Origin: an uncultured Clostridia bacterium
GTDB lineage: Bacteria; Bacillota; Clostridia; UBA1381; UBA9506
Length of the DNA stretch: 64,000 nt
Assembly (NCBI GenBank): GCA_934438075.1
Contig: CAKSBF010000003.1
Span: forward strand, 141,950-205,949
Direction: 5' to 3'
Shown: one piece after another, positions 9,735 to 18,159 of the stretch
Layout of the letters: each line of letters starts with the position of its first letter
Numbering within the stretch: position 1 is the stretch's first letter
Position numbers and translations under genes: made by a program
The notes under the pieces: model-generated
The model's input: only the letters and a program-made list of their open reading frames with translations
Databases searched by the model: none
What the model was told of the DNA's origin: nothing

Positions 9735-10610
9735 ATGAGAAAAAGCAACAAGGCAGCCACATTGGCATTGTCTGTTTTCCTGGCATCCGCGGCATTGTCT
9801 CCAACGGTTTTTGCAGACAAATTTCTACCGGAGTTAACAGACAAAACAAACGTTTCCGTTACGAAGCAGGGTGAGAAAATAGAGCTTTCAAACCCTTTGC
9901 TGGTTGAGCACGGTGAAATCTACCTTCCGATCAGAGAATTTTTAAACAAAACAACGGCACAAAACACAGACATTCTCTGGAGCAATGACAGATCTGTAAC
10001 CCTAAAAAGCAGTTATCTTGGGAATGATGAAAAAATTGTAAATACCACTGTGAAATTTTCCATTGATAAAAATGATTGTGAAATTACAAAAGAGGCAGCT
10101 GATGAAAAAACAGTCAGTGTGCTTTCCGTAAAACACTCACCCTTGCTAATCGACAGCAAAACCTATATTTCATATGAATTGGCAACTCTTTTAGACAAGG
10201 AAATTTCCATAACAAACGGTTTTGAAATTTCTGTTAATACCGACAGTGTCAATACCAAACAGCTGGAAAAAGCCTTAACCTGGGCAGAAGCACTAAAGAC
10301 GCGAGACGGTCAGCCGCGCTATGATATGATGACCGAAGGCATGCAAAAAGCGTTCATTGAAGATCAAAAAGCATTGATAAATGACGGTGACAATTGGAAT
10401 TATGTCATTGGCGTATCCAGCCCGCAAACTCTTGCGTACGATATTTTTCTCGCAGACAACAATGCATATATCATTTATTATCAAACCGACAGCAGCGGCA
10501 TGCGTTATGCCATAGGAGAAAAAATAACCTTTGAACAAACAGGAGAAGAGATTCTTGTAAGCAGCAGCGAAACCTTCGGTGAATTGAGCCCGACTGTTGC
10601 CAATCAATAA
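9735..10610 (+). CDS. Secreted stalk-domain (copper amine oxidase N-terminal-like) protein
   Basis: A 291-residue exported protein. The signal peptide ends after Val-Phe-Ala near residue 27. Residues about 38-95 resemble the copper amine oxidase N-terminal stalk domain: a short ligand-like strand, a Gly-Glu-Ile-Tyr-Leu-Pro-Ile-Arg-Glu turn, and a Trp-Ser-Asn-Asp strand before a hydrophobic-Leu-Lys. This domain is common on clostridial surface proteins, usually without any oxidase. The C-terminal 100 residues are acidic and unrecognised. AAAGGAGGAAG precedes the ATG. The gene is transcribed alone, divergent from the two-component genes, and ends at a shared terminator. Confidence 0.78.
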   Translation: MRKSNKAATLALSVFLASAALSPTVFADKFLPELTDKTNVSVTKQGEKIELSNPLLVEHGEIYLPIREFLNKTTAQNTDILWSNDRSVTLKSSYLGNDEKIVNTTVKFSIDKNDCEITKEAADEKTVSVLSVKHSPLLIDSKTYISYELATLLDKEISITNGFEISVNTDSVNTKQLEKALTWAEALKTRDGQPRYDMMTEGMQKAFIEDQKALINDGDNWNYVIGVSSPQTLAYDIFLADNNAYIIYYQTDSSGMRYAIGEKITFEQTGEEILVSSSETFGELSPTVANQ

Positions 10611-10615
10611 ATATT

Positions 10616-10661
10616 AAAAAACCTTGCAGAAAGTAAACACGTTTTTCTGCAAGGTTTTTTT
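10616..10661. terminator. Bidirectional terminator between convergent genes
   Basis: A 12-bp stem (10621-10632 with 10644-10655) is flanked by As on the left and seven Ts on the right, so it can stop both the plus-strand stalk-domain gene and the minus-strand cdaR. Confidence 0.9.
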
Positions 10662-10672
10662 ATTACCAGCTT

Positions 10673-11626
10673 TTAATTCCGGGGAGTGCTTTGATGAATA
10701 AAGCGGAAGGTAAAGCTATTGCCCTCCAGGGAGCGAACTCCTTGCGGCAAATCTAATTCTGCTACCGCCTCCCCATTCTCATTAATATCGGAAATAGAAA
10801 TTGCTTTCGTTCTCACACTGCTCAGCTTTTCAATCAAATCCTTCGGCCCCGCAACTTTAATTTGTTTTAAGCTTCCTGCATCCAGGCGGTAGTCGCCTAT
10901 TCCGCCCGACTCCTGACTGTTGATAACAGGCTGAACCGTCACCTGTTTTGTTTTTAAAATCTCACATCGCACCTCTGCCTCTGTAACATCCGTTGTAATA
11001 TAAGATGACTTGATTTCCTTGCCGTTAGAACCATATATTTTGAGCGGAACAATTGTTTCCACATCCGCGTCACGTCCCGCAGCATCTACTTCCGCAGTCA
11101 CTTTTGATACGCCATCCAATAGTGATTTCGGACCTTTTAGGGTAACCTGCTGCGGCGAAGCAGTCAGCGCACCGGTTGTAAAATCTGTCTTTGGCTCGCC
11201 TATCGCCTCTGCATCAATCGGTTTCTGTATCGTAACAAGATTATCCACTTCGACGGTTAAAGCAGATGGATGCTGGTTAATAATCTCTAAATTACCGTAC
11301 GGCAAAACAATGCTCGTGTATACCATATGCGTTCCCGTATTATCAATCGAACTGACATCTGCAAGCACTGTAGTATTTTCCGGTGTCACATCAATTGCGT
11401 ATTTCCGTTTTCCACGGATTTTAATATCAATCGTATGTTCCTTGTCATTTAGCAACACCAACCCTCTGTTTTCCAGGGTACTCTGCTGAGTGAATACAAC
11501 CGGTATTCCCTTCACTGTGCGCTCAATATCAGGACTTTGTATCTGTACCACATAAAACCAAAGAGCTATGGCAATTAATACAGATAATATTTTGAGAGCA
11601 AAATCGCTGCTTATTTTCTTTTTCAT
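10673..11626 (-). CDS. cdaR: YbbR-domain regulator of diadenylate cyclase
   Basis: A 317-residue membrane-anchored extracytoplasmic protein that modulates CdaA. After a short Lys-rich start there is one transmembrane helix (about residues 9-27, ending Leu-Trp-Phe-Tyr-Val-Val), then tandem YbbR repeats of about 80-90 residues with recurrent Val-Xaa-Val-Xaa-Gly and Pro-Xaa-Xaa-Val-Xaa-Leu-Lys-Gly-Pro motifs. The ATG overlaps the cdaA stop in an ATGA arrangement, with GGAGGG 7 bases upstream. In many Bacillota glmM follows cdaR; here a terminator follows. Confidence 0.93.
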   Translation of the reverse strand: MKKKISSDFALKILSVLIAIALWFYVVQIQSPDIERTVKGIPVVFTQQSTLENRGLVLLNDKEHTIDIKIRGKRKYAIDVTPENTTVLADVSSIDNTGTHMVYTSIVLPYGNLEIINQHPSALTVEVDNLVTIQKPIDAEAIGEPKTDFTTGALTASPQQVTLKGPKSLLDGVSKVTAEVDAAGRDADVETIVPLKIYGSNGKEIKSSYITTDVTEAEVRCEILKTKQVTVQPVINSQESGGIGDYRLDAGSLKQIKVAGPKDLIEKLSSVRTKAISISDINENGEAVAELDLPQGVRSLEGNSFTFRFIHQSTPRN

Positions 11627-12465
11627 TTATTATCCCTCCCTTTCCAAAAACGGAGGTTTTTCGCTTTCTCCTGTTCCGGCTCCCTTACAAGCTTATTTAA
11701 TACTCGGCTTAATGATGCCACAGAAAGATTGCGTATCATATCCCCGCCAATCATGACAGAAATTTTGCCGGTTTCTTCCGAAACCACCAACACAACACAA
11801 TCCGACTGTTCACTAATTCCCAAACCAGCACGATGTCTTGTTCCAAACTCCTTGCTAAGGTTTTTATTACCGGAAAGCGGCAATACGCAGGCCGCCTTGT
11901 ATATTTTTCCATTTCGCACAATAACAGCGCCATCGTGCAGCGGTGTATTTGGCACAAAGATATTTTCTATCAGCTCCGAGGAAATATCCGCGTTAATAAA
12001 AGTACCGCCCGTCAGCATATCGTCAAGCTTTGTCCGTCGCTCAAAAACCATAAGCGCTCCCGTTTTGGTTCGGGACATTGCGTTAACAGCCAGACAAATT
12101 TCGTCAATCATATCCTCTTCGGATTTCTTATCATCAAAAGAGAAAATACTGCCAAACTTACTGCGCCCCATATGTTCCAAGCCACGACGCAGCTCCGGCT
12201 GGAAAACAATCAAAAGCGCTGTCACACCAACCTGCATTGTGTTTAAAAGAATAAAATTAATCACATTCAGTTGGAACCAGTCAGACAAATACATGATAAC
12301 CAGTAGGATTCCGATACCCTTCAATAACTGTGCCGCGCGCGTCTGCCTGATAAAACGTATTACATTATACACAATAAAAGCAACCAAAATGATATCAATA
12401 ATATCCGTCAACTGTATGGTTTTCACAAACGGATATATCGTTGCATTTATGTAATTTGCAAGCAT
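11623..12465 (-). CDS. cdaA: Diadenylate cyclase, c-di-AMP synthase
   Basis: Membrane enzyme joining two ATP into cyclic di-AMP, which controls potassium and osmolyte balance and wall homeostasis. The 280-residue protein has three hydrophobic helices in residues 15-90 and then the DAC domain, with the catalytic Asp-Gly-Ala at 178-180 and Arg-His-Arg at 210-212. The length is typical for CdaA. AAAAGGAGAGG precedes the ATG. It is co-transcribed with cdaR. Confidence 0.97.
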   Translation of the reverse strand: MLANYINATIYPFVKTIQLTDIIDIILVAFIVYNVIRFIRQTRAAQLLKGIGILLVIMYLSDWFQLNVINFILLNTMQVGVTALLIVFQPELRRGLEHMGRSKFGSIFSFDDKKSEEDMIDEICLAVNAMSRTKTGALMVFERRTKLDDMLTGGTFINADISSELIENIFVPNTPLHDGAVIVRNGKIYKAACVLPLSGNKNLSKEFGTRHRAGLGISEQSDCVVLVVSEETGKISVMIGGDMIRNLSVASLSRVLNKLVREPEQEKAKNLRFWKGRDNK

Positions 12466-12617
12466 GGTGTCCTCTCCTTTTTCAATATTTTTCCATGGCC
12501 ATATACCATGCAGAAGAAAAATTTAACGCTGTAAAAGCCTATTGAATAAACACAAAACGTTGGTTTCATATAAATCCATTTTGAGCCGGTTCAAAGCATA
12601 CGTAAATTACCGTTTAC

Positions 12618-12647
12618 ATTATACCACACTCCGCCTTCAAAACGCAA
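12618..12647 (-). promoter_or_regulatory. Extended -10 promoter for cdaA-cdaR
   Basis: On the minus strand, TTGCGT (complement of 12642-12647), an 18-base spacer and TGG-TATAAT (complement of 12618-12623) form an extended -10 promoter. The leader to cdaA is about 145 bases, A/T-rich, with no obvious riboswitch fold. Confidence 0.65.
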
Positions 12648-12686
12648 TGCGATTTAGAAAATTTCCAAAACTTTAACAAATAGTTT

Positions 12687-13358
12687 TTATACGGATGACT
12701 CAACCCTACAAACTGTCAATTCTTTGCCGTCAACTGTAAATTTAATATCATACTCACCATACTCCATGCTGTAAATTCTTTCTTTATCGTCGTGATATGA
12801 AGGGCGCGGATCATTTTTTAATACTTCAATTACTGCCGACCTCTGTTCTTCCTTCAATTTTTTCAATAACTCATCAGGAAAGTTAACCTTCAAAGCATAA
12901 TCAACAAAATCTGCCGCAAAACCGCTCAATGCATCCGGATGCGAATCCGTATAAGGAAGATAAGGTTTAATGTCATAAATTGGTGTCCCATTCATCAAAT
13001 CAGCTCCCGATACCCGCAAAACAAGGCCATAACAGTCTGTACGTTCTACACAAAGCAACCTCACAGAAGATAAACCAATGGGATTTGGCCGAAACGGTGA
13101 ACGAGTGGCAAATACCCCCATGCGCTTGTTACCGCCAAGCCGCGGCGGACGCACCGTCGGCTGAAAATCATGCGTCACACTTTCCGAAAAATTCCATATC
13201 AACCACAAGTGCGAATACTCTTCAATACCGCGCAAAGCCTCTGCATTGCGATACTCCGGCTCAAAAATAATCAGCGATTCTGTCTCTGCAAGCCCGCTCT
13301 GCCTCGGAATCCCAAACTTTGTACGAAACTCATTCTGTATTTTTGCAATTATTTTCAT
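12687..13358 (-). CDS. trmO: tRNA (N6-threonylcarbamoyladenosine37-N6)-methyltransferase
   Basis: TrmO/TsaA (UPF0066) family. It methylates t6A37 in threonine tRNA using SAM, an accessory anticodon-loop modification. Family landmarks are present: Glu-Tyr-Ser-His-Leu-Trp-Leu-Ile-Trp-Xaa-Phe, then Gly-Val-Phe-Ala-Thr-Arg-Ser-Pro-Xaa-Arg-Pro-Asn-Pro-Ile-Gly, and Asp-Ile-Lys-Pro-Tyr-Leu-Pro-Tyr. The longest frame begins at 13430, but GGAGGG (complement of 13370-13375) points to the ATG at 13358 (223 residues), which starts at the usual family N-terminus. It lies alone between the exporter and cdaA. Confidence 0.92.
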   Translation of the reverse strand: MKIIAKIQNEFRTKFGIPRQSGLAETESLIIFEPEYRNAEALRGIEEYSHLWLIWNFSESVTHDFQPTVRPPRLGGNKRMGVFATRSPFRPNPIGLSSVRLLCVERTDCYGLVLRVSGADLMNGTPIYDIKPYLPYTDSHPDALSGFAADFVDYALKVNFPDELLKKLKEEQRSAVIEVLKNDPRPSYHDDKERIYSMEYGEYDIKFTVDGKELTVCRVESSV

Positions 13359-13440
13359 ATGTAACGAGTCCCTCCAATTAAAATAATAACATGACACAAG
13401 TTTGTAAAGTTTTGAAATAAAAGCAAACAATATATAATAT

Positions 13441-15321
13441 TTATGTCTGCGAACCGGAAAACTGTGTCATATACAGCGAATAATATCTGCCCTTTTTCTC
13501 TAACAGCTCCTCATGATTACCCACTTCAGCCACTTTGCCTTCTTCCATAACGACAATTTTATCCGCATCACGGATAGTTGACAGGCGATGCGCAATAATC
13601 AAACTGGTACGGTTTTTCATTAAGTTTACCATCGCATCCTGAATGTCCTGCTCCGTTCTGGTATCAACCGAAGAGGTCGCTTCATCCAAAATCAAAATTT
13701 TCGGATCAGCAAGCACCGCACGCGCTATTGTTAAAAGCTGTCTTTGACCTTGAGACAACCCTGCCCCTGCCTGTTTTAAAATAGTCTGATAACCTTGCGG
13801 CAAACGATCAATAAATGTGTCGCAACGGCTTACACTTGCCGCCTCTCGCATCATTTCCTCCGTTGCATTTTGATTGGCATAGCAAATATTATGCGCAACT
13901 GTATCGGAAAATAACACCGTATCCTGGAGCACAATGGCTACATTGTGCCGAAGCTCATCTCGCCGAATATCATTAATATTAACGCCGTCTATCAATATTT
14001 CACCGGAATCAATCGGATAAAAACGCATTAAAAGGTTAACAACCGTAGTCTTGCCGCTTCCTGTCGCCCCTACCAGAGCAATCTTTTGACCGGGTTTTAT
14101 TTCCAGATTAAAATCACATAGCGCCTGTTTGCCCGGAACATAGGAAAAATCAACATGTCGAAACGAAACCTCACCCCTTATCTGTTGCATAGATAAAACT
14201 CCGCTGTTATCCTCGTCGGGTTGGTCGATCAATTCAAAAACACGCTCCGCACCCGCAACAGCAGTCTGAATAGAGCCATATAACTGAGCGATTTCATTAA
14301 TCGGACGCGAAAACTGTTTGGCATATATAATAAACGCCGATATCACGCCGACAGTAATTAATCCGCTTAAGGCAAAAAATCCGCCAAATGCCGCCACAAT
14401 TACAAAGCTGATATTAGAAATACAATTCATCAGAGGACCCATAGATCCGCCTAAAATTTCCGCCCGCAAACCTACTTTTGTCAATTCTTCCGACGCTGCA
14501 TTAAACTCCTTCATAACATCCTTCTGCTTATTATACGCTGCAACAGAACGATATCCGGTAATCATTTCTTCTGCATGACCGTTTAATGCTCCCAAAGCCT
14601 CCGAACGTCTGCGGAATATTTTTCTCATAACCTCAGACATTTTTTTGGTAACAAAAACCGTAAGCAGCACCGTAAGCAAAGTAATCAGCGTGAGCTGCCA
14701 ACAATACCAAAGCATAATAGCAACAGTACCGACAATCGTTAATATGCCCGACACTAAAGAACCCAAGCTCTGCGAAACAGTATTAGAAATATTTTCTACA
14801 TCATTTGTCATACGACTCATCACATCACCACTGGAATGAGTATCCAGATACCGTATGGACAGATAGTCTATCTTCCGAAACAAATCATGTCTCATCTGCC
14901 GTACAATGTTCTGACTTAGTTTTGCCGCAAATAGTGATTGTACAAGCGTCCCGCCTACCTGCAGCAGATATACCGCCGCAAGCAACAGCAAAAGCACAGG
15001 CAAGGTCTGCCAGCTGCGCTGTGTAATATGGTCAATGGCATTTCCCTGAATTGCCGGAGCCGCAAGCGAAGTCAACGTTACCAGCAACACCGCCAAAATT
15101 AAAACTGCCAGCAATCGCTTTGATTTTCCAAAATATTGCAGCAGCCGGCGCATTGTTTGCTGCGCCTGTTTTGGTTTTTCCACCTCTTGCCCCATTCCGC
15201 GCCCGGGACCTCCCCTTCGACCAAAGGGAACATTCTGTTGCTTCTGTGTGTTTGTATAACGATATACATTCTGTCGCTGTTCCTGTTTTTCAAAGCCCTT
15301 TGGCACCGCCTCTGTCCGCAT
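13441..15321 (-). CDS. ABC exporter subunit with canonical Walker B (heterodimeric multidrug type, BmrD/YheH-like)
   Basis: A 626-residue half-transporter: a basic Gly-rich tail of about 55 residues, six helices, then the nucleotide-binding domain. Walker A is Gly-Ala-Thr-Gly-Ser-Gly-Lys-Thr-Thr, the signature is Leu-Ser-Gln-Gly-Gln and Walker B is Ile-Leu-Ile-Leu-Asp-Glu with the catalytic Glu present. Its signature departs from Leu-Ser-Gly-Gly-Gln and would complete the degenerate site of its partner. The ATG overlaps the partner stop by one base (TAATG). Heterodimers of this kind export drugs, lipids or peptides; the substrate is not predictable here. Confidence 0.93.
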   Translation of the reverse strand: MRTEAVPKGFEKQEQRQNVYRYTNTQKQQNVPFGRRGGPGRGMGQEVEKPKQAQQTMRRLLQYFGKSKRLLAVLILAVLLVTLTSLAAPAIQGNAIDHITQRSWQTLPVLLLLLAAVYLLQVGGTLVQSLFAAKLSQNIVRQMRHDLFRKIDYLSIRYLDTHSSGDVMSRMTNDVENISNTVSQSLGSLVSGILTIVGTVAIMLWYCWQLTLITLLTVLLTVFVTKKMSEVMRKIFRRRSEALGALNGHAEEMITGYRSVAAYNKQKDVMKEFNAASEELTKVGLRAEILGGSMGPLMNCISNISFVIVAAFGGFFALSGLITVGVISAFIIYAKQFSRPINEIAQLYGSIQTAVAGAERVFELIDQPDEDNSGVLSMQQIRGEVSFRHVDFSYVPGKQALCDFNLEIKPGQKIALVGATGSGKTTVVNLLMRFYPIDSGEILIDGVNINDIRRDELRHNVAIVLQDTVLFSDTVAHNICYANQNATEEMMREAASVSRCDTFIDRLPQGYQTILKQAGAGLSQGQRQLLTIARAVLADPKILILDEATSSVDTRTEQDIQDAMVNLMKNRTSLIIAHRLSTIRDADKIVVMEEGKVAEVGNHEELLEKKGRYYSLYMTQFSGSQT

Positions 15322-17045
15322 TATCGTCCGCTCCCTTCTTCCTTCTGCTGAGAATGATAGATATCCCTGTACACTGCCGAACTTTTCAAAAGTTCCTCAT
15401 GCGAAGCGCAGCCGACAATCTTCCCATTTTCTAAAACAGCGATTCGATCCGCATCTTTGACGGATGCTATTCTCTGCGCAATAATAATCTTGGTGCTTTC
15501 AGGGCATTCTTTCTTCAGTGCTTCATACAGTTTTGCCTCTGTTTTCAAATCAAGCGCACTGGTAGAATCATCAAAAATTAATATTTCTGCTTTTTTTAAT
15601 ACAGCACGTGCAAGTGCAATCCGCTGTTTCTGGCCTCCCGACAGCGAATGTCCTCCCTCTGTTACCTGTGTATAATAGCCGTTTGCTGTGTCGCATATAA
15701 AATCATCTGCCTGCGCAGTTTCTGCCGCTTGCTTAATCTCCCAGGGCGACGCACCGTTTCTGCCCCACCGAATATTTTCCTCAATCGGACGCGAATACAG
15801 CTCTGCCTTTTGCAACACAATAGCCACCTTATCACGAAGCTGCTCCAATGAATAATCTTTTACATCGACCCCGTCTACCAAAATATTTCCATTTGTCGCA
15901 TCATAAAAACGTGGAATTAAGTTTACCAACGAACTTTTGCCGCTGCCGGTTGCACCAATAACAGCAAAGGTTTCTCCGCCGTGAACCCGAAAAGAAATAT
16001 CACTCAGTACCGCGTGATTTGCCGCATCCGGATAAGCAAAACTTACATTTTGAAATTCTATCTCTCCCTTACCTTTCTCGTTCTGCATCCCGGCGCCGTC
16101 TTTGATAATCGGCTCACAGGACATCACCTCTCTGATTCTGTCCCATGATGCACCTGCACGTGTAAAGGTTTGAAAAATATTCGCCATAAACATCACACCA
16201 TGAAGAATCATTGCCATATAAGTGATTGCCGCCATAATATTACCCGGCGTGAGTCCTGCACTGTTTTTAACCGATATGCCGCCGACATATATAATCGCTA
16301 CGACGCATAGATTCAGAACAATGTTCATACAAGGATTCATAAACGCTAAAAGTGACTGCACTCTAAGATTTACATCACACAATTCTCCATTTGCCGCATC
16401 AAAATGCGCCAATTCATATTCTTCTTTGACATATGCTTTTACCACACGCGCACCTGCAATATTTTCCTGCATGATATGGTTAATATTGTCCAGCTTTCTT
16501 TGTACTGTCCCAAACAGCGGTGATGCTTTTTTCATAAAATAATACACAAAGAAGGCAACAAACGGTAAACCAAAAGCCGCAATGACTGCAAATTTCGGTG
16601 CCTGCAAATACAGCATAAAAATACCGCCGAGAAACATCAATGAGCAACGCACCACCGAGCGCACAGACATCATTACCATATTCTGCACCTGAGTAACATC
16701 ATTGGTCAAACGCGTTACAAGCGAACCTGTGGAAAATTTATCTGTCTGCTGAAATGACAAATGCATCACCTCGGAAAATAAATCTTTACGCAAATCATTT
16801 CCAAACTGCTGTGCTGCCAGATTAGCAAAAACACCGCTCATAACGCCGCAAAATCCTCCAAACAATACCAACACTACCATGCGGAGTCCTACCTGTAAAA
16901 CCACAGTCATATTCTGCGCCAAAACACCGTCATCCACAATAGATGCCATCAAATCCGGCTGAAGCAAATCCATCGTAATTTCCCCAACCATAAACAAAGG
17001 TGCCAACAAACAATAAAACCAGTATTTTTTCAAGTATTTAAACAT
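15321..17045 (-). CDS. ABC exporter subunit with degenerate Walker B (heterodimeric multidrug type, BmrC/YheI-like)
   Basis: A 574-residue half-transporter: six helices over the first 300 residues, then an ATP-binding domain with Walker A Gly-Ala-Thr-Gly-Ser-Gly-Lys-Ser-Ser and signature Leu-Ser-Gly-Gly-Gln. The Walker B ends Ile-Phe-Asp-Asp-Ser, so Asp replaces the catalytic Glu. This is the hallmark of the non-hydrolysing site in asymmetric exporters such as TM287/288 and BmrCD. The first 16 bases overlap the end of the AraC regulator, and GGAGAG precedes the ATG. It must pair with the 13441-15321 product. Confidence 0.94.
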   Translation of the reverse strand: MFKYLKKYWFYCLLAPLFMVGEITMDLLQPDLMASIVDDGVLAQNMTVVLQVGLRMVVLVLFGGFCGVMSGVFANLAAQQFGNDLRKDLFSEVMHLSFQQTDKFSTGSLVTRLTNDVTQVQNMVMMSVRSVVRCSLMFLGGIFMLYLQAPKFAVIAAFGLPFVAFFVYYFMKKASPLFGTVQRKLDNINHIMQENIAGARVVKAYVKEEYELAHFDAANGELCDVNLRVQSLLAFMNPCMNIVLNLCVVAIIYVGGISVKNSAGLTPGNIMAAITYMAMILHGVMFMANIFQTFTRAGASWDRIREVMSCEPIIKDGAGMQNEKGKGEIEFQNVSFAYPDAANHAVLSDISFRVHGGETFAVIGATGSGKSSLVNLIPRFYDATNGNILVDGVDVKDYSLEQLRDKVAIVLQKAELYSRPIEENIRWGRNGASPWEIKQAAETAQADDFICDTANGYYTQVTEGGHSLSGGQKQRIALARAVLKKAEILIFDDSTSALDLKTEAKLYEALKKECPESTKIIIAQRIASVKDADRIAVLENGKIVGCASHEELLKSSAVYRDIYHSQQKEEGSGR

Positions 17046-17863
17046 GTCATCTCTCCTGTCTGCTTTTGCAAAGCTGCATAACGATGCGGTGTGATTCCCT
17101 TAATCTTTTTAAATACCGACGCAAAATAATTACTGTCGCTGTATCCGCATCTGCCGGCAATCTCCGTAACTGACAGATTAGTTCCGGACAGCAGAGCTTC
17201 CGCATTTGTAATACGTACATAAGTAATAAATTCATTAACACCAACTCCGGTTACACTCTTAAATTTTCTTGACAAATGCGCCTCACTGATAGCAAAGCGA
17301 TTGCTCAGCAGCTTTAAAGAAAGTTCACCGGCAAAATTTTCCCGAATATAATCCGACACCGCCATGATCATTTTTCCCGTTGCATCTATTTTCGGCCGAC
17401 ATTCACGTTTTAAGCGGCACAGCAAAACCAACAATTCCAAAATATACAACCTCAGCTGAATTTCCTTATATTCCCGCTCTTCACTGTATTCCTTTTCAAT
17501 CTTCCGAACAATTTCATCCACACGCGGAAGCTGATTTGGCGGAATATAGATTAATTTGCAATGAGATAATTCTTCAAGCAATATTTTGCTTTTATCATCA
17601 AAGAGTTCATCGCCAAAGCTTAAAAGAAACCTCTCGTTGTGCAAACATTGTTCACTGTCGGTTTTGTGAATCATGCCTTTGGGAACAAAAATCAAATTAC
17701 CCTTCTCGAGTTGAAACACTTCATCGCCAATCATGTATTTGGTTTCACCGTCAATCAGATAATACAGCTCATAATCGTTGTGATAATGAATCTGAGTGAA
17801 TTTTTTGCGATTCTGCACTTTCTCGCGCGATACTGCGGAGTTTAAATAAGTGATAACTTCCAT
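17030..17863 (-). CDS. AraC-family transcription regulator with cupin-like sensor domain
   Basis: A 277-residue regulator. Residues about 20-90 look like an AraC-type cupin (His-Tyr-His-Asn-Asp-Tyr-Glu-Leu-Tyr-Tyr; Gly-Asn-Leu-Ile-Phe-Val-Pro). The C-terminal 100 residues hold two helix-turn-helix units, including Leu-Ser-Arg-Lys-Phe-Lys and Gly-Tyr-Ser-Asp-Ser-Asn-Tyr-Phe. It overlaps the exporter gene by 16 bases, suggesting one transcript, and diverges from the uxaBAC operon across a 296-base gap. It could control either neighbour. The cupin suggests a small sugar-like ligand, which favours the uronate genes, but this is inference. Confidence 0.92.
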   Translation of the reverse strand: MEVITYLNSAVSREKVQNRKKFTQIHYHNDYELYYLIDGETKYMIGDEVFQLEKGNLIFVPKGMIHKTDSEQCLHNERFLLSFGDELFDDKSKILLEELSHCKLIYIPPNQLPRVDEIVRKIEKEYSEEREYKEIQLRLYILELLVLLCRLKRECRPKIDATGKMIMAVSDYIRENFAGELSLKLLSNRFAISEAHLSRKFKSVTGVGVNEFITYVRITNAEALLSGTNLSVTEIAGRCGYSDSNYFASVFKKIKGITPHRYAALQKQTGEMTCLNT

Positions 17864-18159
17864 GAGATTTCACCTCGGTTAAAAAAATGGATTGAAAAAA
17901 GATAATTTATAGGTACATTTTTATTTGCATCTGGATTTGTAAATGAATTTTAGTGAATAAGCAAACGTACTTCCACTCCATGCTTAAAAGCTTTGCGCTC
18001 ACTTGATAAAGAAATATTTTCCTTCCCCACCATCATACCACACTTTTCAAATATAATCAAGATTTTCTTGTTTTTGTATGAATATAGCAAAATATTTAAT
18101 GAATTATAGAAATATTTGTTTTACAATAAAGACAAGAAAACAATCAGGAGGGCAAAATT
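17864..18159. other. Divergent intergenic control region between the araC-type gene and uxaB
   Basis: A 296-base A/T-rich stretch without a gene. It holds a recognisable minus-strand promoter for the AraC gene. On the plus side TACAAT at 18122-18127 is a possible -10 for uxaB but has no good -35, as is usual for an activator-dependent promoter. AGGAGGG lies just before the uxaB ATG. I could not define an operator with confidence. Confidence 0.5.
18032..18060 (-). promoter_or_regulatory. Sigma-A-type promoter for the AraC gene and exporter
   Basis: Minus-strand TTGATT (complement of 18055-18060) and TATGAT (complement of 18032-18037) are 17 bases apart, with a TGG just before the -10. The leader to the AraC start is about 160 bases. 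Confidence 0.6.

Noticed and set aside
11729..12454. 241-codon frame on the plus strand opposite cdaA
   Set aside because: It lies entirely antisense to a clear diadenylate cyclase with intact motifs; the protein is Ser/Ile-rich, with no ribosome site or family resemblance.
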